A stretch of 64,000 nucleotides of DNA from the NCBI RefSeq assembly GCF_030936135.1, contig NC_082617.1, forward strand, positions 926,001 through 990,000, read 5' to 3'. Source of the stretch: Gavia stellata. Lineage: Eukaryota > Chordata > Aves > Gaviiformes > Gaviidae. A program made the translations under genes and the position numbers. This document shows, one piece after another, positions 48,406 to 60,400 of this stretch (its first letter is position 1; each line of letters opens with the position of its first letter). A model generated the notes under the pieces. The model worked only from the letters and a program-made list of their open reading frames with translations. It searched no databases and was not told where the DNA came from.

Positions 48406-50807
48406 GACCATGCAGCAGGACAGCCAGGCTGGGCTGGGCTGGCTCCCCACGCAGCTGCTTGTGCATTGAACCTGCTCGTTCAGTCAGATCCTTTGCTTCG
48501 CAACCTGGAGTCCTGTAGAGGTGACATCTGTGCCAGCCTTGAATTGCTGGCATCCAAAATCCACATGTCCCTGGTTTCCTCAGATGAACAAAGCTGCACT
48601 CTCCTTCCCATGGCATCAGGAGATCCCTCGCTCCATCTTCTGTTGCGGAGAAAGCCCTCCCTGGCCCTCGCTTTCTTTTTCCCACTGAATTTGTGCCTGG
48701 AGCTCATTTCATGCTCCTTGACAGGCATTTGCCCACCTGGGATGGCCACTTCAGCACAGGCGCCTGCTCCATCCCCGGGGATGTGGCTGGGTTCTCCCAG
48801 CGAGGGGCCAGGGCTGCCTGCACAGTGTGGGCATAGGCACTGCCACCCTTCCCTGCCCTGCTCTCCTCACCGGTGGTGCCTCCTGTAAATGGGACACGAT
48901 GAGAAACGAGAGCTCGTGGGAGCCTCCCCTTGCTGGGGCCGAAGCAGCCAGTGCCTGACCCTGGCCAGGCTGAGCTCAGGACAGCGGTGTCAGTGTGCTC
49001 CCCGCCTGAATGCACCATCGTGGAGATATTTCTCCAGCTGTACATGCGTTCACACGGCTGTCATTCCCCTTACATGGCTGGGAGCATTTCCAGCCCAGCA
49101 TGTCCCAGCTCTTGGTGCCTCCCTGATTGTGCTGGAGGTTGAGTCTCCAGGGACACCAGTGATCAGCCAGGGCTGGGCACAGGCTCCCTCAGAACTTGGC
49201 TCAGCCCCCCATGCCCCTTGGGGCCGGGCAGAGGGTGGCAAATGCGACCCAACGCAGAGAAGGAGGAACAGCCTCTCTTGCAGCAGGAAGGGATGCAAAC
49301 CCCCTGCTCCATGCCACGTACGGGCAACGTGGGAACAGGGTGGTCAACTCTGTGCAAGATCAAGGTATGGAAGACACATTTCCACTCAAATCCCAGGAGG
49401 GTCCCACCACGCTGAGAAACCACCTGCCAGAAAGGGACTTGCTCCGAAGACCCCGAAAGCAAAATAAGGATGAGGAGCAAGGGAGCATCCCTACCTCTAC
49501 AGGGCTCTCCCAGCCCCGTCTCTGCTCGCTACCATTCAGAAAAGAGATTTTTGGTTCCTTTCCAGTCTCTGAAGACCTCTTCTCACTGCTTGTCCAGTCT
49601 AAAAGAGAAACAGGAGGCTTGGCAGCTATTAAGAAAGGGATTAAGTGCAATCCAGAGAAGATCTTTCTGCTACTGAGCTAATCCCTGGTGCGGCTGCACT
49701 GGTGAGGATCACAGATGTGCACCTCAGAAATACTGGATGGGTGAAGAGGGTGGCAAGAAGAGTCAGGAATAGGCAGGTAGTTCCCCATGGAAACTTGAGA
49801 AGAGCCTTAAAGTCAGCAGTGATGCATGAAGGCAGCGGAAACAATGCTCTGCTAAGCCTCAGAGACAAGACTATGGTCTTCTGCGGTATTAGCAGCAGCA
49901 GCAAAGGGGAATCATTTTTTCACATAAATCAATATATTAATGTGTTGGAGTTGATTGGCACAGGTTTTCCAGGGGTTAAATGCTTAAGGAATTGAAGTGA
50001 GGACGTAGACACACCTGCAAACAGACTCACAGGTTGAACACCTGCCCTGCGGAGAAGCCCTGCACGGCAGTGATGGGCGCTGGCCGGGCAAGCGGCACGC
50101 TCTGTGCCCCTGTTCAGCCATTTTCTTCCCCAGACTCTGCTGTTGGTCACTGCTCCAGGGGACAAAACCGGAGCTCGTCCCCAGCGGGACCTCCAGCAGC
50201 AGAGCCTTCGCAATGCAGCGGCACGTCAGGCCAAGGGCACCCGGAACACAAGCCCCTGGCACAGGCTGGGCCCCTCGGGTGCCTCTGCACCCAGCCGCCA
50301 CAGCGATGGGCAGGATGATCTGCAGAAACCCCAGCGCTAGTGCAACGTGCAGAGCAGCTGTGAGCGGCAGGAAAGGTGGCTTGTTTAGAAAAAAATTAAG
50401 AAGTCAGGCAGGCTGCGAGGAGCTGAAGTGTGACCCTCCAGCCTGCAACCCAGCTGGGCTGGAAGCCATGTCTTCCTTCAGCCTCCTCTCCTTGGTGATA
50501 TCTCCTTGTTTATTATTTTGTTCACTGTTTTATCCCTCTGTGTAAGCAAGCTCAGAATGTCCTTCTCAGAGCCGGGGGCCCAACCTTCCTTGGCTCACTG
50601 CTCCATGTGGAAACGCATTACATTATTCACTTGTGACCACGCTAAAAACAATCTCAATATATGTCTGGGCTCCTCAGGGCTGTCACAAACTCCTTGTAGT
50701 GATTAAAAGCGGTAGTAGATTCGTAGCTGTTAATCACGGTAGGTGAGATGCTTTCTCAGAGCTTTTCTGTTGCTCAGGGTGTTCTCACCTCCCACCAAAC
50801 CCACCTC

Positions 50808-51338
50808 TGGGCTGAGCCCCGGTGCAGGGGTGATGCCTTGGGGGGGCAGGATGGGGCTGAGTCCTGGGCCCAGGACAATGCCTGCTGGGGGGAGAAGATG
50901 GGACTGATCCCGGGGACAGAGGATACGCCCTGGGAGGAGGGACGGGGGTGGCTGAGCCCCGCGGTAACGGTGACACCCGGGGGGCTGAGTCCTGGGTCAG
51001 GGACCATGCCCGGGGGCCTGGGGGGGGTAGATGGGGCTGAGCCCCGGGGTGGGGGCGATGCCCGGGGTGGGGGCGATGCCCGGGGCAGGGGCGGCAGGAC
51101 GGGCCCGATCCCGGGGCAGAGGCAGACGCGGGACCCGCCGCCCGGGGCCGGCCCCCCGCAGCCCGGAGGAGCCCCGTGTCCCGCCCGGGTGGGCCGGGGC
51201 GGCGGTGACTCAGCCGGGAGAGGCGGGCGAGGAGGAGGAGGAGGAGGAGGAGGAGGAGGAGGAGGCGGGGGAAGAGGAGCAGCGGGAGCCGCCGCAGCCG
51301 CCGCGGAGCCGCTCACCTGCCCCGGCTCCGGCCCCGCC
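50808..51338 (+). promoter_or_regulatory. ENTPD2: ENTPD2 CpG-island promoter built partly on degenerate repeats
   Basis: The upstream part (50811-51118) is a degenerate tandem array. A GCTGAGYCC/ACTGATCCC core recurs at 50811, 50856, 50903, 50951, 50984, 51036 and 51104, mostly 45-52 bp apart, each followed by G-rich DNA and an ATGCC-type motif. A perfect 18-bp subunit (CCCGGGGTGGGGGCGATG) sits twice at 51043-51078. Nearer the gene is GTGACTCAGC (51205-51214), which fits the antioxidant-response/NF-E2 consensus RTGACnnnGC and contains an AP-1 core. It is followed by a (GAG)n purine run at 51229-51265. No TATA box is seen. Factor binding is inferred. Confidence 0.7.
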
Positions 51339-51449
51339 ATGGCCCGCCGGGTCGCCGCCGTCCTCCTGCTCCTCGCCCTCGGCTGCCTCCTGGGCATCCT
51401 CCTGCTCTGCCTCGGCTCCGGGGACACGCGGGGCCCGCCGGGCTTCAAG
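51339..51449 (+). CDS. ENTPD2: ENTPD2 coding exon 1 (N-terminal anchor)
   Basis: 37 codons in phase 0, start context GCCATGG, donor AAG/GTAGAG. It encodes [20 protein letters not shown] and a further LLLCLGSGD, forming the uncleaved N-terminal membrane helix, then GPPGFK. Human exon 1 ends similarly (PPALK before YGIVLDAG). Although 6.6 kb separates it from exon 2, the phase, helix and island position support it. Confidence 0.9.
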
Positions 51450-54400
51450 GTAGAGCGGGGCCGGCACCGGGGGGGCGCCGGGCACGGAGGGGACGGGGAC
51501 AGCGGGCACCGGGGGGGGGGGGCTGGGCTGCGCGGGGCTGGGGGAGCCGCAGCGGGCACGGCCATCCGCGGGGTGCCCGGTGCGGGAGAGGCTCCGGCAT
51601 CCAGGGGATCCCCAGCGCCAGGGGAGGGCAGCGGGGCCGGGGGGCCCCGAGCCGCGGGGTGGGGGGCGCAGGGAGCGGCCCCCGCGGGGCTGCCGGGGAC
51701 GGGGCTGCCCCCCCTCTGCGGGGACCCCTGCCCGGCCCCGCCGCCTCGGACCTGCGCTTGAGAGAGGGATCCCTCGGACAGGCTGAAAGCTGGCGGTGGC
51801 GGGTCTGGATGCGGCCCCCCAGGCCAGAGCCGCCGTGTCGGCATCTGCGGCCCCGGCTCTGTCTGGGGACGGGGCACCCCTGCGCACCCCAGCATCGCCC
51901 GGGGGGGCTCCAGCTGCATCGCCTGAGCCCGCGCTGCCGGACGAGAAACGCACTTCCCTAGGAAAACGAGCTGGGTTTTGTTCGTTTTCATTGTCAATTC
52001 CGATGCTGAAAGAAGTTCCTCGTTGGCCAAGTCCCTCAGTTGACTCTTTTGCAGCCCAAGTCTTTTGTTTTAAAAAAGTATTATTTTTTTTTGGTGACAG
52101 ACTGAGCTATCCCATGGGGAGCAGGCTCTTGTCCTAGAAAACAGTTCATCCAAAACCCCCTTTTTCTCATCCCAGGCAATTTGCTTGGAAACTTTCTGAG
52201 CCAGCCTGAATGCCAGATGTGTTGCCGTCTCTCTGGGTTTGTCAGATGTAATGAAGATTAGGTTGAGAAAACAAACTAGCTTAGCCAAGATGATACTCGC
52301 CGCTGTTAGTATAACTAGCAATGATTAACTCTTTTCTTGTGACACCTTTCTTTGTCACCCATTGCCACATGCTGGGGTATATTGACCGGTGCCCGTAGCT
52401 GGTTTCAAAACGGATCTTGACTCTTTGGACCCGGGTGCATTAGACAGATAGGTGCTGAGAGCCCTATGAGCAGCACTTGGGTCAGCCTGGGAAGACTTTT
52501 CTCCTCCTGGTTCCAACCTGGAGCTTTGTTTTTATGCCAGATGCATTCCCAGGAATTTGATTTTTTGAGCTTTTTTGTGCTTTTTCTCTCTCCCAGTGGT
52601 AGCACCATCCAGTCTGCAAGCAGCGCTGCGGTTTGGGGCTGAGCATCCCCCAACACTCACATGGGTCCTGGCCCTGCTCTGCCCAAGGCTGTGCCGCCCA
52701 GCCTGGGGACTTGGGGTCTTGCACCATTCCTGGATGTGCCAAGCGCACGTGAGGTCCAGCACGGTGCGTGCGGTGAGACACTGCCCGCCAGAGCGCGGCA
52801 CTGGTGTCATGGCAGTGCCTGTTCCCGTGGGGCTGGCACCAGGCAGGCACCAAGGGCTTTGCTTTTGCACAAAGCTCAGGGCTGCTTTGGGGATGCAAAG
52901 CTTTGTCTTAGTCTAACTCAGCCCAAAATGTGCCAGCATGATTTAGGGGAGGTTGGTCCTGCTGTGGGGAACCCCGGGCACGTCTTCCCCACACGCCTGG
53001 GCAAGACATGGTCCTTGCTGGCTCAGTCCATGTTAGCAGCAACTGCTGGATGATAGCACTGTTCATTGCTGACCTGTGGCTCCACGTCTTCCCTTTCCAG
53101 CTCCTTTGCTTGGAATACAGCCCTAAAAATACCCAAGATTAGTTGTCCTGCTGCCGGAGGGACTGATCCCAGGAGCGCAGTGTTCCCTGTCCCTCGTGGG
53201 TCCTCGGCAGGGCTTACGGCACCGCTGCCTGATGGCTTGGAGCCGTTGCCTTCTTTTGACAACCCTTTTTTTCCTTCTTTTGGCAAATCTGTTCACTGCC
53301 CATTACAAAGCCTGCTGGGCTCTTCCCCTGCCAGCTGTCCCAGGGGAGCTGCAGCTCCCGTGGCAGGAAAGAAACCCATCGTAACACACCGCCAGACCTG
53401 GGAGCCCCATGGATCTCGCCGCCCTTGAGGGAGGTGGGATGTTGTGGGGCCGGGCTGAGCCCCTGCTGCACCATGGGACCACACAGAGATCCTGTGGGGT
53501 GGGGGGCTGGAGGCCCGGGCACGGCTACAGGGCGTGGTGCCAGGCTACAGCGAGTTGGGCAGTTCTCAGTGCCACTCTCCGCCTCCCCCTCTGGGGTGTG
53601 GGACGTTTCTGGGCAGAGCCATGCACTCACCAGGATACCTGAACCCTACTTGTGTCTTCGCTGGCCTGTGGCCTTTGGGGACATCCCCGCCCTCTGCGTC
53701 CCCTCTGCAGGGGCTTCAGGACTGAGCAGGCCTGGCTTGGGCTGGGCTGAGCGATGCTGCGGTGGGGCAGAGCGCACGGGGCCACAGGTGACCCCAGAGG
53801 CAGCGGGGCCAGGGGCAGCACGGGGACACTGTCCTGGTGCGGGGCCAAGCTGGGAACCGCCGTGTCCCCCAGCCCTGTGGCATCACCAGGGTCTGGTCAG
53901 GGGGTCCTGTTAGAAAAATCCATTATTCCTGTGCCACCAGGAGATTCTGGGGTTGGAGAATGACCTATGGGCTGGGGCCAGGGCCCCCAACATGTGCGTG
54001 AGGACCCACCAAGCCCTGGGGTGCCGGCAGCCAAGCGTGCCGGGGCAGATGAGAGAGATGATGGGAGGCAGGCTCCAAACGGGAGCATGCCAAGGCATCC
54101 TTGTGTCCCTCCAGCCCTCATTTCCAGCCTGCTCATTGGCAGGCGCAGGACACCTCGGCTGGAAGAGCTGAGGGCAGTGCTTACGCTGCAAATCACTAAC
54201 AAGACGGGCTTTCAGCCAGGTTTCTCCCTCCTGGAGCTTCCCATCTGCAAAGCCCCTGCAGACAACATTCCTGTGCCCCCAGCACGGCTGCGAGCCCACA
54301 GCTCGGCCACGGCTCGTGCCTGCACGGCGGCTCGCTCTGCACTGGGTGATGTGATGCAGTAGCTCTGATGCCCGGGAGCAGGGAGGGGCTGAGACAGGGC

Positions 54401-57400
54401 TGGGGCAGGAACTGGGACAGGGGCTGGCACCGTCGCAGCCCCACTGTGGGTGACCCCATCCTTGACTCCCATGCGGGTGCTCGAGGCATGTGTGTACCTC
54501 CCTACCGGAGGAAGGGATGGGACCTCTCCTTCATCCCTGGGGACCCTGTTGGCCATCCAGGTCTGCCTCGGCCCCTTTGTGTGCACATGCCTGTGCACGT
54601 GGCTTCCACCCCTGCTCACTGCCACCAGCGCCGCTGGGGGGGACAGCTCCTCCACGGGGACAGGTTGGGGTGCAAAACGCTACACCCCCCAGGAGCAGGG
54701 CAGAGGGGGCTGGTGCGAGGCTGCACTGACTCCTCTCATGCCGGGGCAGCCGGGGAGTGAGCCATGGCGTTGGCGGCTGGCTGGGCGCCGGGCACTCCCT
54801 GCGGCTGGCAGCACCCACTGCGCTGCGGCGGTTCGTGTTGCCGCACGTCGGTACCTCGGCTGGGCCTGAGTGCGGCTGCCTTCACTGCTGGGGCCGAGCC
54901 ACCACCAGTCAGGAGGTCCCATGGAACCATCCTTCTCCCACGAGTGCTGGGGCTGCTTCCCATCTTTGCTGCCCCACACCTGGGAGCAATGGGCTCTGCC
55001 CTCCCGGAGACCAGGATTTGAGAGTAGAGACCCCCACCCCGACCTGCAGGTGTTGGCAGCAAAGGGCACAGGGATGTGTCTGCCTGAGGCAGTTGGTTCT
55101 GCAATCTGCTGCAGCAGTGTCACTGTCACCCCAAACATGACAACTTTCCGTGGAGCTTGTCCTGGGTGTGAGGTCGGTGCTGCCTCTCGCTGCCGGCCGC
55201 CCTGCGCCACGTGTGCTCTGCTTCCCTGGGTCTGAGCAGACAGCGTGGCTGCCCCAGGCACACACACACCCACACGCATGCCCACACGGGTGCACACTCG
55301 CATGCATGCCTATGCACACCCACACATGCACACCCACCTAAATGCATGTACGCACAGACGTACATGCATCCAGGTGCACACAAACACTGGCACACCTACG
55401 TGCATGTACACCCCACCTGAGCACACCCATGTGCGTGCACGTCCCCACGCATGCACCTCCACACCTAAATTAGCACGCACGTGCAAATGTTCATGCACAC
55501 ACACCCCCACGCGCACACCTGCAGGTATGCACACCGCATGCACACAGCCATGCACACGTGCACCTACATGTGTGCATCCCCCCACATGTGCAACCCCCCG
55601 CCCCGCCGTGTGCAGCCCCACGTGTGTACCCCGTGCCAGCTCTCCGTGGGGCTGGAAGCAGAGCCCAGCTGAGCCAGCCCTGGCGAAGGCAGCAGGAAAT
55701 CCCCTGAACCAGGTTTGCCCCCCGCCACAGGCGTGTGGGGCTTCCCCTGCCCACCCTGGATCCAGCCGTGTGTCCAAGCTCACGTGGCCACATCCGTTCC
55801 TGCCGCAGGGTCAGTCTGGAATCCCCAGCGCTGCTCCGGCCGGGCTGTCCCCATCCCTGGTGTGTAACACCGGGTGTCCCCAGTGCTGCAGGTCATTCTC
55901 TCTGCCTCTTGCTCCAGCATTTCTTAGCCCCTGCCATCCCGTAGGTATCCCCGTCTCCAGCCTCGTCCCCCTCCGCAGGCTGCAGCCTCCCCCATGTCAT
56001 CCTGGGGCTGGAAACCACTCCCGGGGGCCCGGCTGTGCTCAGCCTCAGGTTTGGGGGTGACTTGTCAATGCTTTCCCTTTGGGGATAGCATTGTCACCCT
56101 GCTAATGCTAATGTCACTCCGGGTGATATATGGGGTGGTGTGGAGGTGGTGTGGTGCCCTGCGAGGACTCCAGGGGCATCTGCATGGTGGCCGCAGGGCG
56201 TGTGGGCACACGCGCGGCAGAGGCGGGCAGGGCGTCTTCTGGGGTCGGATCCTCCGCAGGGATCCCTTGCAGGGATTCCAGCACCCACTCACAAGGGCTC
56301 GACAGTGAAGGGGACATGCTGCGAGGACCATGGGGTGGAAGCCAGTGGTGACATGCCAGTGGGCGTCCCCTGGGAGAGGCAGCTTCGCTGGGGCACCTCA
56401 GCATCCTTTATTGCGTGTGCTTGTGCCTGGTGGGTGATTACCCGTCCGGGGGTGCAGGCGGTGCCCACTGGGCCCTGGTGCGGGCAAGCGAGGCAATGGG
56501 TGCTATGGCGAGGAGGGACTGGGGGGACACTCAGTGCCAAGGGGTGCATGGCCCGTGGGATGCTGGGCAGAGGAGGGAGCTGAGAGCCCCCCCGAGGCTG
56601 CCTGGGGCACCCCCGCCGAGCACCCAGCCCAGAAACGGCCCAAACTGGGGGTCCTGCTCCCCAGCTTTGTGCTTTGGAGTGGCAGCTGGAGGGGGGGGGG
56701 CTGTCAGAGCCTCCCCTCCTCCTCTCTGCAGCGTTCAGCATCGTTGGGAGCTGCTTCCCTACACCAGTGCCATGGCAAACTGGCCCCAGTCTGGCTGCAG
56801 AGGGGGATTCTCTGCTGGCTCGTAGGTTTTGGCCAGAGCATGTGGCAAGCTGCTGACAGTTAACGGGAGCTGGGGGAGGCTGGAGGGGGGGGTCACCCAT
56901 TGGAAATGGTTCACTAGGGGAGCAGGGGGTACCGCTGGTGTGGGGCCATGGGTTCACATGGGAATGGGGGTTGCCTCTAAGCGGGGACCCCAGGCATCCC
57001 TGCCTGTGCCCTGACCCTTTATTCCTGCTGCCCGAGCTGGCCAAAACCCAGCCCTGCGGCCACCTGGGCTGGAGCCCGCTCTGCAGCCGGTGGACACAGG
57101 GACAGGGATAGGACCAGGAGCACCCACCAGGCAGGGCTGGGGTGGCTCCTGGGTGCTGGGCAGGGAGAGGAGCTGCCTGCCCCAGCCCAGGGGCTCCACC
57201 CGGGTCCGGGCAGGGCAGGCAGCAGACAGGGCCTTTGTACACGCCAGGTTTAAGCCTTAAGTGGTTTCACCCCAGAGATGCTCAGCTGCTTCCCCCCCGC
57301 CTCACAGCCTCCTCTCCAGCAGCAAAGCAGCTCCGGGAGGGACGGAGGGGACCAGCGCAGCAGCCCTGAGCCTGTGGGTGACGGGGGGTGAGGCAGAGGG

Positions 57401-60400
57401 GTCCGACCGGGGGGGCTGAAGACAGCACGGGGCAGCCCCTCCCTGGGAGCTGGGTAACCTTGTTTGGCAGGAGGGAGCGGGGTTATTTATAGCCGGAGAA
57501 TGGCCGAGCCATACAAGGGCAGGAGGGACGAGGTGCCTGGCTGCCCTTCTTTGGCGAGCTGCATCCCTGAGGGGCCACTCCCAGGTGTCATCCCCCCTCC
57601 GCTGGCCCCAGAGACCCCCGGGAGGGCTCAGGAGAGATGCCCACTGGCCAGGAGCGATGCTGCGGGCAGATGGGAACAAGCGGGGCTGGGGGAGAGAGCA
57701 TCCCGGTCTGTGCTCAAGGAGGCAAAGGAGTCCCCATGCCAAAAAACCCAGAGTCCCTGTGCTGTGCCAAGCAGCGTCCTGGGGTGGCCAGTATCCCCAA
57801 CGCCCGCTCCCAGCCGCATCCTGGGCAGGGCCCCGTGCCGGCAGATGTGGGCAAGACCATGCCCACTGTGGCCTGAGCAGCACCCGCCTCGGCCAGGCGA
57901 TGCTCCTGAAGCTGCCGGGCAGGGCACTGCCAGGGCAGGACTGGCCAGGCATGGCGGGTGGTTGAGCCCCACTGCCTTCCCTCGGGATGGCCTGGGGCAG
58001 CCAGGGGGTCTCCCGCCTCCAGCCTGACCCGCTGCCTCCCCCCCACCCGCAGTATGGCATCGTGCTGGACGCCGGGTCCTCCCACACAGCCATGTTCGTC
58101 TACAAGTGGCCTGCAGACAAGGAGAACGACACCGGGGTGGTCAGCGAGCACAGCATGTGCGATGTGGAGGGTAAGGGCTGTCCCAGTCCCCGGGGGCTGG
58201 GGGCTGGTGGCAGCGTCTGTCACGTTCCCTGCAAGCAGGACACTGAGATGGTGCGAATGCCCCTGCCATGCCCAGCTAGCTGCCTCCCTGTGTATTCACC
58301 AGCGCAGTGAGGTGTTATAAGGGGTCCGGCTCGGTTCCCAAAACCTCCCCCATCTCCCCCCCCCCAAGGCTTGCAGCCATGCATGCCTGTGGTTTATTTT
58401 TTCCTGGCATGCATTGAACCACCAGGAAACAATTCAGCTCCCTGCCTAGCCCAGCGAGGAGCAAGAAATGGTTTTCCACGCTCCGTTTAAGCAACCTTTT
58501 CCCAGCTCTCAGCCGGTGGGGAATGGGGAGTGGACAGGGATGTGTGGCTGGTCTCTGGATGGCTCCATGGCCACAGAAACCTGCAGCATCCGCCTTTTGA
58601 ACAGCCTGGGAGGGACAAAGCTGCCCACCGAGCACCTTCCCACCGGGCATCTTCCCACTGCCTGCATGGAGCAATGCTGTTTCCTCTCCACAGGTCCCGG
58701 CATCTCCAGCTACAGCTCCAACCCTCCAGCTGCCGGGACAAGCTTGGTGCACTGCCTGAACCAGGCTCTGAGAGACGTGCCCAAGGAGAAACACGCGGGC
58801 ACCCCGCTCTACCTGGGCGCCACGGCTGGCATGCGCCTGCTCAAGTGAGTGCTTGCTGTGGCTGTGCCAGCTGCCTGGCCTCAAACGCTGCCTGGGTGGC
58901 CCTGCCATGCCACACTGCTGTCTTGATACCCATGGCAGGGGTGGAGATGGTGAAAGACAGCAGCGATGTCTCCCTTTTGCCAGGCGAAGCTCTTAACCCT
59001 CCCAGCTGCCCGGTTCCATGTCCCTCGCAGAGATGCTCCCACCTTTCAGAGCAGGAGATGCTCTGCAGGGCACAACCAGCACATCCCTGGCTGAAAAGGG
59101 GCTGGCGTGGGGCCAGCACCGGGATAACCCACCCAGTCTTTTTGGCTAGGCAGGAGGGAAGTCCCCCTGCACCCATTGCCAGCCTGATGGGATGCAATGG
59201 GAATAATTAACCCCTCAAAAACCACACAGAGGAGGGAGTCATGCCCCCCTCACCCAGCCACAGGGCATGGTTCAGGAAGAGAGAGCACACCTCCATCCCT
59301 GCCGCCTGCCTCCTTCTCTGACAGAGACAAGGGGAATTAGCTGGGGTTTTTGGGGGACATCCCTACAGGTACCCAGGTGAGGACACACCTGGCTCCCACC
59401 CCGTGTGCTGCGGCGGGGCTGGGCCCCAAGGGCTGTGTGGGCAGCGGGGGCTCCGCTCGCAGCACCCTGACGCAGCCCTGCCACTCTGCCCTCTTGCCTG
59501 GCCCGCAGCATCGCGAACCCGCAGGCTTCAGACGCCGTCCTCAGTGCCGTGGCAGCCACGCTGAAGTCGTACCCCTTTGATTTCCGGGGGGCAAAGATCC
59601 TGTCAGGGGAAGATGAAGGGGTCTTCGGCTGGGTCACCGCAAACTACCTCCTGGAGAACTTCATCAAGGTGGGCAGGGGAGCGCAGTGCCTGGCGGGGAC
59701 AGCTGTGGTGGTCAGGCTGTCCCACAGATCATCACGTCCTTATGCCTGCTCTTGGCTTCCTTGCTCAGCGCGGGTGGCTCGGCGAATGGATCCAGCCCCA
59801 GAAGAAGACCCTGGGGGCCATGGACTTCGGAGGCGCTTCCACACAGATCACCTTTGAAACCAGGGACACCATTGAAGACCCCAGAAACGAGGTGATGCTG
59901 AAGCTGTACAGCCAGGTGTACAAAGTGTACACCCACAGCTTCCTCTGCTACGGAAGGGACCAGGTCCTCAAGAGGCTGCTCTCAAAGCTCCTCCAGGTAC
60001 CAGCATGTGCTCGATGAGGATGCTGGCTGTCATCACCCCGTGGTTGCCCCTATACAGGGGTGCGCCCCAGCCCTGGCTCTAGGACAGCCCTGCAGGGCCA
60101 CCTGCACACCCTTCCCAGCTAACTCTTGGCTTTTGGCCCCGACCCTCTCCCATGGTCCCAGAGCTTCCTTCCACCCTTTCCATAAGGTGTTGCACCCCTT
60201 GGCCAGAGCCAAGACGACCTGAGTCATCTCAAGAAGTTTGTGGCAACTGCCAGCTCTGTGTCCCACTGCCCAAGCTCCTCCGTATCTCCCCGGCAGGGAA
60301 ACAGAGGCAGGCAGGCAGCGGTGCCAGGGCTGCCATGCAGCACCAAGGGAGCCAGGGCTACGGCACAGCTCACGCGCCCCGTGTGTTGCTTCTCCGGCAG

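Larger units (their letters stand above)
31566..50800. other. Gene-poor interval between SAPCD2 and ENTPD2
   Basis: About 19 kb with no exon I can assign to a known family. Recognised contents are a CR1 scrap (36013-36068), 21-bp-period repeats (38427-38553, 43134-43236), a probable dispersed avian repeat (40401-40813), a CR1 fragment (48062-48405) and a short CTG run (32452-32483). The many open frames (largest 37832-38839, plus strand) reflect high GC and low stop density. Lineage-specific non-coding transcripts cannot be excluded. Confidence 0.65.

Noticed and set aside
50774-52030. 418-codon antisense open frame at the ENTPD2 promoter
   Set aside because: Pro/Ala/Gly-rich, produced by the degenerate G-rich array and GAG run. 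It overlaps a well-supported first exon on the other strand.
56289-57242. 317-codon antisense open frame in ENTPD2 intron 1
   Set aside because: Pro/Gly/Ser-rich without family features. Several overlapping frames on both strands are equally open.
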